Shown piece by piece: positions 1-8,884 of a stretch of DNA of 52,420 bases. The translations under genes were made by a program, and so were the position numbers. The DNA is from Halobacteriales archaeon QS_8_69_73 (GTDB taxonomy: Archaea > Halobacteriota > Halobacteria > Halobacteriales > Haloarculaceae), in assembly GCA_003022945.1 (NCBI GenBank), contig PXRZ01000037.1, forward strand, positions 1-52,420. The letters are read 5' to 3'. Positions within the stretch are counted from its first letter, which is position 1, and each line of letters opens with the position of its first letter. The notes beneath the pieces are model-generated. The model saw only the letters and a list, made by a program, of their open reading frames with translations. It had not been told where the DNA came from and did no database searches.

Positions 1-875
1 ACGAGCAGCACGACGATGAGAAACAGCGGCGCGGCGACGAAGGCGACGATGAATATCTCCGCCAGAATCGACAGCGTCTCCAGGAACCCCTCCTGTTCGT
101 CCTGGGCGCGGTTCATGTACGTCTCGGCCTCGTCCTCAAGGAAGGTCGCGAACTCGCTGCCGGAGTCCAGCACGGATATCAGGTCGTCGACGAACTGCTC
201 GAAGTTCTCCGACGGCGTCGCGCTGCGGGCGTCCCGCAGCGCCGAAAAGAGGTCGTTGCCGAACAGCTCCACGTCCCGGACGATGGTGTCGAACTCCTGG
301 GCGACCTCGCCGTAGACGTCGTCGGCCTCGGCCATCTCCTTCATCACCTCGAAGGCGTTCATCCCGCCGTGGCTCAGTGCGTACATGTAGACGATGGCGT
401 GCGGCAGCAGCACGTCGATCTGCCGTTCCCGCGAGCTCGCCCGCGACGCCGGGTAGTAGTAGCCGGTCGCGAAGGCGCTGCCGGCGAACAGCCCGACGGT
501 CAGCGCCACCAGCAGCGCCGACCCGCCGGCCTGCAGCGCCGCCGACGTGACCCCCAGCGCCTCCCAGCCGCCGAAGACGAACAGCTGGAGACTCAATACG
601 GTCCCGAGGAACAGCCCGACGGCGCCCGCGATGAGGGTGTACCCCGTCACCCGCTCGAGGTAGACGTCGTACGTGTACCCCATCTGGGCCTGGTTGAGCC
701 ACCGCTGGAGCTTCTTGAACCGACCGGGGTTCAGCAGGAAGTACGTCCTGATGCGGCCGTGTTCGTCCCTGAGCCGGTCGCGATCGTCCGCCGAGAGGTC
801 GTGTCGCTCCGGGAACCGCTGTTCCAGTTCGTAGTCCGGGATCGGCGCCGGCTCGTCGAGCGTCTCCCCGCTCAT
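1..875 (-). CDS. Type II secretion system F-family membrane platform protein (archaeal pilus TadC/PilC type), 3' end outside window
   Basis: The visible 291 residues begin MSGETLDEPAP and hold a soluble N-terminus, two membrane spans at about residues 83-105 and 113-135, then a cytoplasmic T2SF domain with the typical stretches HAIVYMYALSHGGMNAFEVM and TPSENFEQFVDDL, and another membrane span before the window edge. These proteins form the inner-membrane platform on which the secretion ATPase drives pilin assembly. The ATG overlaps the stop of the upstream ATPase gene (ATGA at 872-875), so the two are translationally coupled. The gene runs off the left edge. A paralogous full-length protein lies at 4234-6324, which suggests a second T2SF domain beyond the edge. 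Confidence 0.9.
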   Translation of the reverse strand, partial: MSGETLDEPAPIPDYELEQRFPERHDLSADDRDRLRDEHGRIRTYFLLNPGRFKKLQRWLNQAQMGYTYDVYLERVTGYTLIAGAVGLFLGTVLSLQLFVFGGWEALGVTSAALQAGGSALLVALTVGLFAGSAFATGYYYPASRASSRERQIDVLLPHAIVYMYALSHGGMNAFEVMKEMAEADDVYGEVAQEFDTIVRDVELFGNDLFSALRDARSATPSENFEQFVDDLISVLDSGSEFATFLEDEAETYMNRAQDEQEGFLETLSILAEIFIVAFVAAPLFLIVVLL

Positions 876-2686
876 TCCTCTTGAAAGTCCCCGGACTCGA
901 GCGTCCCCTGGTCGACCTGTTCCAGCAGCGTCTCCTGGTCGTTGCCGAACATGTGGATGGCCGAGGTGACGTCCTGGTAGTCGGAGATGTCGTTGTCGAC
1001 GAGATACTGGAGGAACTCCCGGCGCTTCCGCAGCTCTTCGGCGAGTCTGCGGCCGCTCCAGCCGCGGTCGTCGGCGATGTCCTGTAGCACCTGGGAGTTG
1101 TTCACCCGCTGGATGATGTCCTCGTCGGCGTCGCGGGCGAAGATGTCGATCGCCCGGATGGCGTCCTCCGCGTCGCCGCTCGGCAGGATCTCCGTGACGC
1201 CGTCGTTCCGCCGCACCCGGTCGCCGTCCATGAACGTCTGCTTCTGGATGGAGATGATGTCCAGTTCCAGCACCATCTGCGTCGGCACGTTCAGCGGCTG
1301 GTTCTCCAGGCGGTTCAGGACGCCCTCGACGCTTTCGGCGTGGATGGTCGTATAGGCGGTGTGGCCCGTCCCGATGGCTTGGAAGAACGTGAAGGCGACG
1401 TTCTGCTCGGTTCGGATTTCACCGACCAGCAGGTACTCCGGCCGCTGCCGGAGCGCCGCCTGCAGGAGCTCGTACATCGACACCTCGCCGCGGCCCTCGG
1501 AGGTGATCGACTCCCGGGTGAGACTCTGGATCCAGTTGTCGTGCGGCAGCGTTATCTCGCGGGTGTCCTCGATGGAGACCACCTTCGCGTCCTCGGGGAC
1601 GAACATCGAGACGGCGTTCATCGAGGTGGTCTTGCCTGACCCCGTCCCGCCGGAGAAGATGAGCGAGCGGTTGTTCTCGATGGCCAGCCAGAAGTACGCC
1701 ATCTGCTCGGTGCTGAACGTGCCGCTCTGGATGAGATCGACCGGCGTGAACGGGATGGTCGCGAACTTCCGGATGGTGAAGTTCGACCCCCTCGTCGCCA
1801 CGTCCGAGCCGAACGTCAACTGCACCCGGGAGCCGTCCGGCAGGGTGCCGTCCATCAACGGCTCCGAGACCGAGACCTGCTCGCCGGCCCGCTGGGCCAG
1901 TCGGAGCGCGAACGACGACAGCTGCTGTTTCTCGAAGGCGATGTTCGTCGGCATGTCCCGGTGTTCGGTGTGGTAGACGTACACCGGAATGCCGACGCCG
2001 TCGCAGGAGACGTCCTCGATGTTCGGATCCCGCATGATCGGCTCGATGGGCCCCAGGTGGACGAAGTCCCGCATCAGGTAGTACCTCAGCTTCAGCAGCG
2101 AGCCCTCCTCGATCGTTGCGGCGGCGTGATCGGAGATGACGCCTTTGACCTCCTCCTCGAACAGCGCCTCCCGGTCGTCGCCGTCCTCGAGGTCCTGGTA
2201 CATCAGGCTGTTGCGCAGGATCTTCACGAGGTCCTCGCGGACGTACTCCTCGAACTCCGAGAGGTCCGGCTCGTGGACCCGGTACCGGAGCTTGTCCTCG
2301 CCGTCCCGCCGCAGGATGGACACGTAGGCGTACGGCTTGTCGACCCAGAGCCGCTCGATTTCCTCGTGGTTCTGGAGGTAGGAGAAATCAAAGAAGCGGC
2401 TCTTGATGAACTCGATGTCGGGTCGCTCGGCGAACGACCCGTCGAGTTCCGCCTCCTGGAAGTACTCTTCGACCGCCCTGAGGATCTCGCCTTTTATCGG
2501 GTGGTCGGCGACGAGCGACCGGTCGTCGGTGGCGATGCCGTCGATCGGCTCGCCGACCTCGTCGGGTTCCGCTCCGTCCGCTTCGTTCGCCCCGTCCGCT
2601 TCGTTCGTTCCATCAGCTCCATCGGTGACCTCGTCGGCCACTTCGAGATTCTCGTCGCCGTCGGTCGTCTCGCTGTCGCTGCTCAT
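872..2686 (-). CDS. Type II/IV secretion system ATPase (archaeal pilus PilB/GspE family)
   Basis: A hexameric ATPase that powers pilin assembly or secretion from the cytoplasmic face. The chosen ATG at 2686 gives 604 aa. It starts with a 55-residue Asp/Glu-rich tail, followed by the N-terminal domain with the IEDVSCDG motif near 223-230. Walker A is GGTGSGKT at 346-353, and the Asp box and the VGEIRTEQNVAF Walker B region follow. The frame stays open to 2890, so starts further upstream (ATG at 2803) are possible. The start was placed at 2686 because the upstream residues are basic and unlike the family, while the acidic tail is typical of haloarchaeal versions. Transcribed with the overlapping platform gene downstream. 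A paralogous pair lies at 4234-7964. Confidence 0.9.
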   Translation of the reverse strand: MSSDSETTDGDENLEVADEVTDGADGTNEADGANEADGAEPDEVGEPIDGIATDDRSLVADHPIKGEILRAVEEYFQEAELDGSFAERPDIEFIKSRFFDFSYLQNHEEIERLWVDKPYAYVSILRRDGEDKLRYRVHEPDLSEFEEYVREDLVKILRNSLMYQDLEDGDDREALFEEEVKGVISDHAAATIEEGSLLKLRYYLMRDFVHLGPIEPIMRDPNIEDVSCDGVGIPVYVYHTEHRDMPTNIAFEKQQLSSFALRLAQRAGEQVSVSEPLMDGTLPDGSRVQLTFGSDVATRGSNFTIRKFATIPFTPVDLIQSGTFSTEQMAYFWLAIENNRSLIFSGGTGSGKTTSMNAVSMFVPEDAKVVSIEDTREITLPHDNWIQSLTRESITSEGRGEVSMYELLQAALRQRPEYLLVGEIRTEQNVAFTFFQAIGTGHTAYTTIHAESVEGVLNRLENQPLNVPTQMVLELDIISIQKQTFMDGDRVRRNDGVTEILPSGDAEDAIRAIDIFARDADEDIIQRVNNSQVLQDIADDRGWSGRRLAEELRKRREFLQYLVDNDISDYQDVTSAIHMFGNDQETLLEQVDQGTLESGDFQEE

Positions 2687-3314
2687 GGTATTCCCCACGC
2701 TCGGGTCGTGGTCCGGTTCCCTACTGTCGGTGTTCCGTCGATTCCGTCGGTCATCTGTATCAAGGACTGACACCGCTGGCCGTCGGTCGCTCTCGTGACG
2801 CATGTCGTCTCGTCGACCGTGTAAGACGAGAACATGCTTGCTGTGTCGGTTCTGTAGCCCTAACCTATTATCGCTGGCGAATAAAACCACTGGTGAGCCG
2901 AGCGGAAGGTTCTAACCACGGGACGCGACCACGCCCCCGCACGGCGATTGAACCGCCGCCATCCGACCGGAGGCGCCGTTATTGACCGTTCCCACAATCC
3001 GGCCGCGACGACGGCGCCCGACGTGTCGGGCGCTGTCACCTCGCGTCGTCGCAGGGTGCAGTTACGGCTCGCTTCTCGCCGCTCGCGTCTCCGAGGCCTC
3101 GTTTCGCTCGGCCTCGCTATGCGCTCGCGGGTCACGACGTTCTCCGCTCGCGTCTCCGAGGCCTCACTACGTTCGGCCTCGCTATGCGCCGACCGGGACT
3201 CCCGCGAGGGAGGCGAAACGCGACCGGAGGGAGCGTCTCGAAGCGGCCGAACGGTGACCGGAGAGAACCGTGAGGCAGCGAGCGGGAGGTCGGTCGGCAA
3301 ACGACCGCAGGGAG
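2687..3314. other. Non-coding region with tandem haloarchaeal repeat and tRNA-Gly tail copy
   Basis: No convincing gene is seen apart from a possible upstream extension of the ATPase. At 3079-3123 and 3144-3190 the same ~45-base block occurs twice (CGCTCGCGTCTCCGAGGCCT near the start, CGGCCTCGCTATGCGC at the end). At 3185-3198 there is a 14-base copy (TGCGCCGACCGGGA) of the tRNA-Gly 3' end found at 3315-3328. Short open frames here are composed of these repeats and look non-coding. Confidence 0.6.
3079..3190. repeat. Two-copy ~45-bp direct repeat downstream of tRNA-Gly
   Basis: Copy 1 at about 3079-3123 and copy 2 at about 3144-3190 share their first 22 bases (CCGCTCGCGTCTCCGAGGCC then TC) and their last 16, and differ in the middle. 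The second copy runs directly into the partial tRNA-Gly tail copy at 3185-3198. Confidence 0.7.
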
Positions 3315-3385
3315 TGCGCCGACCGGGATTTGAACCCGGGCCATGAGCTTGGAAGGCTCAGGTCCTACCACTAGACCATCGGCGC
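3315..3385 (-). tRNA. tRNA-Gly (anticodon TCC)
   Basis: A 71-nt cloverleaf on the minus strand. The acceptor stem is GCGCCGA/TCGGCGC with discriminator A (CCA not encoded). The D-arm is present, the anticodon stem TGAGC/GCTCA encloses loop CTTCCAA (anticodon TCC, reads GGA/GGG), and the T-arm is CCGGG-TTCAAAT-CCCGG. The length is normal for Gly. No intron. Partial copies of its 3' end lie downstream (3185-3198) and of its 5' end upstream (3440-3454). Confidence 0.97.
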
Positions 3386-3418
3386 GCTCGTCACTCCGTT
3401 CCTCACGCGCCGGGACTC

Positions 3419-3454
3419 GTAATCCCTCCGGGATTACTCACCATCGGCGCGCTC
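3419..3454. repeat. Hairpin plus 15-bp copy of the tRNA-Gly 5' end
   Basis: GTAATCCC-TCC-GGGATTAC (3419-3437) is a perfect 8-bp hairpin. It is followed by ACCATCGGCGCGCTC at 3440-3454, an exact copy of 3375-3389, which covers the tRNA-Gly 5' acceptor end and its upstream flank. The similarity continues into ACTCCGTT after both copies. Confidence 0.65.
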
Positions 3455-3550
3455 ACTCCGTTCGCGCCCCGCGGCTCGCGACCTGCTCGCCGTCGGCGCG
3501 CGTGGCGACGTAACGCGGCGCCGATTAAGGGCCTTTCCGTTCCGTCGTGG

Positions 3551-4189
3551 TCACGACGGGGCGACGACGGCGTAGCAGTTGCCGCTGGAGCGCCACGAGC
3601 GGGCAACCGAGAGGTCACTGGCCGCCAGGTCGGCCTCGAACTCCGGCGGCGCGTAGATGTGGTAGTACCGCGGGACGGTCTCGCCGTCCGGGAGCGTCCA
3701 GTCGACGTGGGTATCGAAGCCGACCTCGGCGTCGTCGGCGTCGAAGCGGTCGTGTGTCGTGCTCCAGGCGCTGACCAGCGCCTCGCCGCCGGGCGCGAGC
3801 ACCCGCGCCAGTTCCCCGAGACTCCGCCGCCGGAGCCGCCGCTCCGGGAGGTGATGCAGCGTCGCGACGTAGACGCCGAGGTCGGCGACGTCGGCCGCGA
3901 GCGGCAGCCGCGCGGCGTCGCCCTGCAGGAGCGCCGCCGCCGACACCCGATCGGCGGCCGTCGCCAGCAGCCCGCCGCTGGCGTCCACGCCGACCACCCG
4001 GTCGGCGACGCCGGCGAGTAGCTCCGCGTTGCGGCCGTTGCCGCAGCCGACGTCGACGGCGACGTCGCCGCTCCGGTCCTCGCAGAACGCCTCCGCCTCC
4101 GGCCAGGGGTGGGCCCGCGTCCGCGCGAAGTGCTCGGCGATGGCGTCGTAGGTCGTCCGGACGCCCCGCCGGTCCCGGTCGTCAGCCAT
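3551..4189 (-). CDS. Class I SAM-dependent methyltransferase, Trm9/ALKBH8-like
   Basis: 212 aa. Motif I is DVGCGNGRN at residues 46-54. The N-terminal YDAIAEHFARTRAHPWPEAE stretch and the later TLHHLPERR and GGEALVSAW segments match the Trm9/ALKBH8 group, which methylates wobble-uridine modifications in tRNA in eukaryotes. The archaeal substrate is not proven. The ATG at 4189 gives the standard family N-terminus. Much longer reading is possible upstream in this frame but is antisense to or out of frame with the secretion genes. It lies between tRNA-Gly and the platform gene at 4234, same strand, and may be co-transcribed with the latter. Confidence 0.85.
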   Translation of the reverse strand: MADDRDRRGVRTTYDAIAEHFARTRAHPWPEAEAFCEDRSGDVAVDVGCGNGRNAELLAGVADRVVGVDASGGLLATAADRVSAAALLQGDAARLPLAADVADLGVYVATLHHLPERRLRRRSLGELARVLAPGGEALVSAWSTTHDRFDADDAEVGFDTHVDWTLPDGETVPRYYHIYAPPEFEADLAASDLSVARSWRSSGNCYAVVAPS

Positions 4190-4233
4190 ATCCTGCGTTC
4201 CGGGGCCGGTGACAAGAGCGCCGCGGTTCCGCG

Positions 4234-6324
4234 CTACCCCAGGAGCGTGAGGACGAGGTACGTGATCGACAGCATCACCGTCGCGTGCTTGGCGCCGTCC
4301 TTCAGCGAGCCGCCGCCCATCATGCCGCCGACGAGCCCCGACAGCAGCGATTGTATCAGCGCCGAATGGAAGAACACGAGCTGGTAGGTGTCGACGTCGC
4401 TGCTCTCGACACCGCCGACGACGCCCGGCGCCCGTTCGGCGGCGTCGCCGCTGATCGCCCCGGAGTCGGGCAGGTTCGGTATCAGCACGAAGTCGATGGC
4501 CATGATGACGACCAGGAAGACGACGAAGGAGATGTAGATGACGACGAGGTACGTGAGCATCTCCTGGCGGCGCTGGCGCTCGAGCAGCCGGTCGGCGCGG
4601 GCCTGCTCGGCGGCGATCCGGAGCACGGGCCCGATCTGGTTGGACGCCCGCATCGAGTTCGTGATGAGCGTCACGACGCGGGTGACGGAGGCCGTCTGGA
4701 CGCGGCTCTCGAAGCGCTCCAGCGCCTGCTCGACGGTCGCGCCCCACCGGATGTCCTGCCAGATGCGCTCGACCTCGTCGTCGAGCGGGCCGAGGTCGCT
4801 CCGGCGGACCCGGTCGAACGAGGAGACGACGGCGGTACCGGCCTCGTTGAGGCTGGCCAGCCGGTCGAGCAGGTCGGGAACGGCGCCCTCCAGCCGTCGG
4901 AGCCGGCGTTTTTTCAGCTCGTAGACGACGGTGAACGCCCCCATGACGAACAGCAGCGCCTGCACGACGTAGTCGTCGACCAGCCGGACCCCGAGTTCGC
5001 CCGCCGCGGCCGGCTCTCGGAGCCGGTACAGCGTCGCGACGACGGCGATCGGCACGGTGACGTAGATCATCAGCGCCGGCCGGTCGATCAGCGCCTGCAG
5101 CGGCGAGGCGAGCTTCGCCCGGAGCGACCGGACCGCCTCGTACGCCCGCAGCCGCCCGTGGTTGCGCCGGGAGTTCGGCCGGAGGTAGCCGCCGTCCGAG
5201 CGGACACCCCGGAGCGAGTCGCTTTCCGTTCCGCCGACCAGCGTCCGCTCGCTGTCCCGCGAGATCCGCAACGGCCCGGTGACGTCGTAGAGGTACGCGA
5301 TGAAGATCAGGTTCACCGCCGGCAGGAGGACGTACGTGATGACGCGCAGCGCGACCAGCGCCTGGCCCGTCACCACCCCGATGATGAACAGGATGGTGAT
5401 GAGAAACAGCATCCCGGCGACGACGACCGTCACGTACACCTCGGCGGTCGTCGCCAGCAGGTCGAGGATCTCCTGCTGCTGCTCCTCGGCCTCCTCGCGG
5501 TAGCGCTCGTACTGGTCGCGGAGGAACTGCGAGACGTCGCCGCCGCTCCGGAGGATGCTCCCGAGGTTCTCGGTGAACTGCTCGAACTGCTCGGACGGCG
5601 TCCGCAGGGAGACCTTCTGGACCGCGGTGACGAAGTCGGCGTTGAACAGATCGATGCTGCGGACGGCGGCCCGGACCTCGGTCGCGCTCTCGCCGAAGAC
5701 CGCCTCGTTGCGCGACAGCGCCCGCATCACGTCCGGAAACGACATTCCCCCACGGGTGAGCGCGTAGACGAACGCCACGGTCCGGGGCATTCCGGCGTCG
5801 ATCTGCCGTCTCCGTGTGTCGGCCCGTATCGACGGGGCCCGCCACCGGACGAGGTGTGTGACGGCCCCGCCGACCGCCCCGAAGACGACCGCCCCGAGGA
5901 CGACGGCGACGGCGATGGCGCCGTCGACGCCGACCGCCGCCACCCCCCCGAGCGCCTCGAGCAGCCACGAGAGGTCGGGGGCGTTCGTGAACAACCCCAA
6001 CTGCGGCAGCGAGACGGGTCCGGCCCCGCCGAGGAGCCGGGCCCCGATCCGGGCCGCGTAGCCGCCCAGCACGCCGCAGGCCAGCGCCGACCCGGCGACG
6101 TACAGCCGGGTCCGGGCGGCGTACTCCCGGTACGGCGTGCCGATCGCCGCCCGCCGGAGGAGCAGTTCGCGATAACCGTCCGGCTCGAGATCGACCCCCG
6201 GCGAGAGCGCGAAGGCCACCCGCGAGAAGAGCCGATCGAGTCGGCCGCTGTACGGGACCACCACGAACAGACACAGTAGCAGGAACGCCGCGATCGCCGG
6301 CAGGTACCACAGGGAGGCGGCCAT
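4234..6324 (-). CDS. Type II secretion system F-family membrane platform protein with two T2SF domains
   Basis: 696 aa. Membrane span at about 5-25, spans at about 75-95 and 135-155, first cytoplasmic T2SF domain about 177-295, paired spans about 293-348, a soluble linker, spans about 417-468, second T2SF domain about 478-590 (VPDLLDRLASLNEAGTAVVS, then TLITNSMRASNQIGPVLRIA), span about 590-615 and a hydrophobic C-terminus. This duplicated layout is typical of archaeal TadC-like platform proteins. The ATG overlaps the stop of the upstream ATPase (ATGA at 6323-6326), so expression is coupled. It is paralogous to the partial gene at 1-875. Confidence 0.93.
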   Translation of the reverse strand: MAASLWYLPAIAAFLLLCLFVVVPYSGRLDRLFSRVAFALSPGVDLEPDGYRELLLRRAAIGTPYREYAARTRLYVAGSALACGVLGGYAARIGARLLGGAGPVSLPQLGLFTNAPDLSWLLEALGGVAAVGVDGAIAVAVVLGAVVFGAVGGAVTHLVRWRAPSIRADTRRRQIDAGMPRTVAFVYALTRGGMSFPDVMRALSRNEAVFGESATEVRAAVRSIDLFNADFVTAVQKVSLRTPSEQFEQFTENLGSILRSGGDVSQFLRDQYERYREEAEEQQQEILDLLATTAEVYVTVVVAGMLFLITILFIIGVVTGQALVALRVITYVLLPAVNLIFIAYLYDVTGPLRISRDSERTLVGGTESDSLRGVRSDGGYLRPNSRRNHGRLRAYEAVRSLRAKLASPLQALIDRPALMIYVTVPIAVVATLYRLREPAAAGELGVRLVDDYVVQALLFVMGAFTVVYELKKRRLRRLEGAVPDLLDRLASLNEAGTAVVSSFDRVRRSDLGPLDDEVERIWQDIRWGATVEQALERFESRVQTASVTRVVTLITNSMRASNQIGPVLRIAAEQARADRLLERQRRQEMLTYLVVIYISFVVFLVVIMAIDFVLIPNLPDSGAISGDAAERAPGVVGGVESSDVDTYQLVFFHSALIQSLLSGLVGGMMGGGSLKDGAKHATVMLSITYLVLTLLG

Positions 6325-7964
6325 CAGTCGTCCGGGCCGAGCCGCATCGCCTCCTGTCCCTCGAGCTCTCCGATGCGGTCCATCACCTCGCCCGGCCTGG
6401 CGTAGTAGCGGTTCACCATGGCCGTGAACTCCTGATGCCGGTCGACGCCCTCGTCCCAGAGGTGCTTGAGGAACCGCCGCCGCCGCTGCATCTCCCGGAG
6501 CAGCTCCGACTGCGCCCAGCCGCGCTCCTCGCGGATCTCGTCCAGCATGTTCTGGTTGCCCTCCCGGAAGCCGTCGTCGGCCGACTGCCACTCGTAGGCA
6601 TTCGTGTAGTCGAGCTCGCCGGTCCGCCCGTCGATGCCCTCGATCTCGGCGACGGCGTCGGCTCGCCGAACCCGCTCGCCGCCGAACCGCGCCAGCGTCT
6701 GCACGCAGAGGACGTCCAGCGACTGCACCATCGGCCGCGGCACGTTGATCGGCTCGTTCTCCAGGCGGTTGATGACCGTCTGCACCGAGTCGGCGTGCAT
6801 CGTCGACAGCGTCGTGTGGCCGGTGTTCATCGCTTGGAACAGCGTGATGGCCTCCGCACCCCGGACCTCGCCGACGATGATGTACTCCGGCCGGTGCCGC
6901 AGCGACGACCGCAACAGGTCGTACATCGAGACGCTGGAGCCCTCGTTGAGCCGCTCGCGGGTGACACACGACAGCCAGTTGTCGTGGTTCAGTGACAGCT
7001 CGCGGGTGTCCTCGATGGTGATGAGCTTCGACCCCGGCGGGATGAACATCGAGATGGCGTTCATCGAGGTGGTCTTGCCCGAGGCCGTCCCGCCGGCGAA
7101 GATGATGTTTCGGTTGTGCTCGATGGCCATCCACAGATACGCCATCTGCTCCAGCGAGTAGGTGCCGAACTCCAGGAGGTCGATCGGCGTGAACGGTTCC
7201 TCGCTGTACTTCCGGATGGTGAACGCCGAGCCGTGCGGCGTCACCTCCTCGCCGAGGGCCAGCTCCGCCCGGGAGCCGTCCTCCAGCGTCGTCTCGACGA
7301 TGGGGTTGCCGACCGAGATGTGCCGGCCCGCCTGCTGAGCCATCCGGACGATGTAGTCGTCCAGCTCCTCCCGCCCGAAGACGACGTTCGTCTTGATGTC
7401 CTGGTAGTCGTCGTGGTAGGCGTACAGCGGGTAGTCGTAGCCGTCACAGGAGATGTCCTCGATGTCGGGGTCGTGCATCAGCGGGTCGATGCGCCCGAAG
7501 CCACGAAACCGCCGGTGGAGGTAGTAGTAGAGCCGGTGGAAGCCGGCGACGTCGGCGTCGACGCCGTACTTCTCGAGCCGGCTCCGCAGCTCCCGCCCGA
7601 GCACCGTCTCCGGGTCCTCCTCCGTCTCGTCGGTGCCGTAGACGAGCGGCGTCCGGACGTCGTCGTACAGCGCCTCCAGCAGGTCCGTCTCGAACCGGTC
7701 CAGCTTCGGCTCGACGACGCGGTAGAGGTGCTCGTCCGTCCGGTCGTCGTAAGTGACGGCCGCGTAGGCGAACGGCGGGTTCAGCCAGTACCGGTCGACG
7801 ACGCGGTCGTCGAACTCCATCTCGTCGACGAGTCGACCGTGATCCGACGGTCGGTAGCGCTCGTTCGGAACCGTCGACCCCCGGAGCAGCTCCGCGGTCC
7901 GTGTCAGTCGCTCGCGAACGTCGGAGAGGGCGCCGCTCGAGGGGTTGTCCTGGTTTCGTGCCAT
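6324..7964 (-). CDS. Type II/IV secretion system ATPase (archaeal pilus PilB/GspE family), second paralogue
   Basis: 546 aa. The N-terminal domain carries IEDISCDGYDYPLYAYH near 168-184, Walker A is GGTASGKT at 291-298, and VGEVRGAEAITLFQAM follows in the Walker B region. It is the same family as the ATPase at 872-2686 but has a shorter N-terminus and lacks the acidic tail. It forms a two-gene unit with the platform gene at 4234. No pilin gene with a type III signal peptide is seen next to either pair, so the pilins must be encoded elsewhere. Confidence 0.93.
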   Translation of the reverse strand: MARNQDNPSSGALSDVRERLTRTAELLRGSTVPNERYRPSDHGRLVDEMEFDDRVVDRYWLNPPFAYAAVTYDDRTDEHLYRVVEPKLDRFETDLLEALYDDVRTPLVYGTDETEEDPETVLGRELRSRLEKYGVDADVAGFHRLYYYLHRRFRGFGRIDPLMHDPDIEDISCDGYDYPLYAYHDDYQDIKTNVVFGREELDDYIVRMAQQAGRHISVGNPIVETTLEDGSRAELALGEEVTPHGSAFTIRKYSEEPFTPIDLLEFGTYSLEQMAYLWMAIEHNRNIIFAGGTASGKTTSMNAISMFIPPGSKLITIEDTRELSLNHDNWLSCVTRERLNEGSSVSMYDLLRSSLRHRPEYIIVGEVRGAEAITLFQAMNTGHTTLSTMHADSVQTVINRLENEPINVPRPMVQSLDVLCVQTLARFGGERVRRADAVAEIEGIDGRTGELDYTNAYEWQSADDGFREGNQNMLDEIREERGWAQSELLREMQRRRRFLKHLWDEGVDRHQEFTAMVNRYYARPGEVMDRIGELEGQEAMRLGPDD

Positions 7965-8107
7965 GTGATCGCGGCGTCCGTGATCAGTTGTAGCGGACTA
8001 CATCCTCCGGCGGTATAAATCCCGCCAGCGAAACGAGCGCCGACGACGGCCGGCTTGACGATGGCGTTACGTTCATCACGCCGGGCCCATTACATGGATA
8101 ACAAGGG
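7965..8107. promoter_or_regulatory. Divergent promoter region
   Basis: 143 bases between the divergently transcribed secretion ATPase (minus) and the DUF5793 gene (plus). On the minus strand the sequence GGATTTATACCGCCGG (about 8008-8023) contains a TATA-like ATTTATAC element some 45 bases before the ATPase start. The plus-strand promoter is less clear. Confidence 0.4.
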
Positions 8108-8514
8108 ATGCGGCGTGATTATTTCACTCTGACGGTCGACGGCGTCGGCGGCGAATCGGACCGCCGGCCGGTCGTCACCGTCGGCTACGAGGGCCCGGCC
8201 GGACAGCTGGAGACACGGATGACCAAGGGCGAGGCGCTGCTCGACGACCCCGAAGTGGACGTCGGCTACCGCCTCCGCGGCGACGGCGACGGCGGCAGCG
8301 ATGACGACCCCGACGGCGTGCTCGCCGTCGCCGACCGCGTCACCGGCGAGTACCTCCTGGAGCTCAACGCCCCGTCGGCGGACGTCTTCGCGCTCGTGGA
8401 GGCCGCCCGCGAGTTCGGCCAGACCGCCGACACCGAAGAGCGGTACCGCATCGTCGTCGAGACGGCGAGCTGCTCCGGAGCCGAAGTCTCATTCCCAGCG
8501 GCGTCGAGCTGTAG
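8108..8514 (+). pseudogene. DUF5793-like haloarchaeal protein, internal deletion with frame change
   Basis: The N-terminal part (MRRDYFTLTVDGV through ERYRIVVETA) resembles the haloarchaeal DUF5793 family. In the starting frame the reading continues to 8761 antisense to the HNH gene, which is not family-like. In another frame 8467-8514 reads ELLRSRSLIPSGVEL then stop; from memory, DUF5793 proteins end in this SLIPSGVE tail. The piece between (roughly 12-15 residues) is missing and the frame shifts by one. The likely history is a short deletion near 8461-8467. A gene caller would instead report 217 aa ending at 8761. The function of the family is unknown. Confidence 0.6.
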
Positions 8515-8515
8515 G

Positions 8516-8800
8516 TCACCGCCGGTCCCGGACGTGACCCGAGGTCTCGACGCTGATGTCGGTCTTCTTCGTCCCACGGATCCACGAGAGGTACTCCGCC
8601 ATCCGGTCGGCCCCCCGGAGCGCCGCGGCGGAGTCGAACCGCTCGCGGAGCTCCTCGTTCGTGAACAGCGCGTGGAGCTGGTCGTGACACGGCGAGCAGA
8701 CCTCGACGACCGGGCTCTCGGCGCGGCGCTCCGGCCGGAGGTGGTGCCGTTCGGTCGGTAGGTCGGGCCCGTGTCGGCGACAGAGCACGCACTCGCCCAT
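8516..8800 (-). CDS. Small HNH endonuclease-family protein
   Basis: 94 aa from the ATG at 8800 (MGECVLCRRHG). It has zinc-binding pairs CVLC and CSPC and the HNH-type core ERHHLRPE...CSPCHDQLHALF. Small HNH proteins of this kind are predicted metal-dependent nucleases, and the target is unknown. The frame is open to 8851, but the upstream extension lacks family character. It abuts the DUF5793 gene tail to tail, with stop codons two bases apart. Confidence 0.75.
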   Translation of the reverse strand: MGECVLCRRHGPDLPTERHHLRPERRAESPVVEVCSPCHDQLHALFTNEELRERFDSAAALRGADRMAEYLSWIRGTKKTDISVETSGHVRDRR

Positions 8801-8884
8801 GCCGGACGGAAGGGTCAGAGCCTCGAAACGGTTACGGGATATAAACATCATAGGTATTTTCCATGCTAACCGTCCTCATCTCAG

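Noticed and set aside
4285-6279. Very long plus-strand open frame (664 aa) antisense to the platform gene
   Set aside because: It is the mirror of a high-GC coding gene; the residue make-up (Arg, Gly, Asp, Gln-rich, no family motif) is that of a shadow frame. The minus-strand gene has clear T2SF domains.
3551-6310. 919-aa minus-strand frame ending in the methyltransferase
   Set aside because: Only the last 212 residues have family character; the rest is a shadow of the platform gene in another frame.
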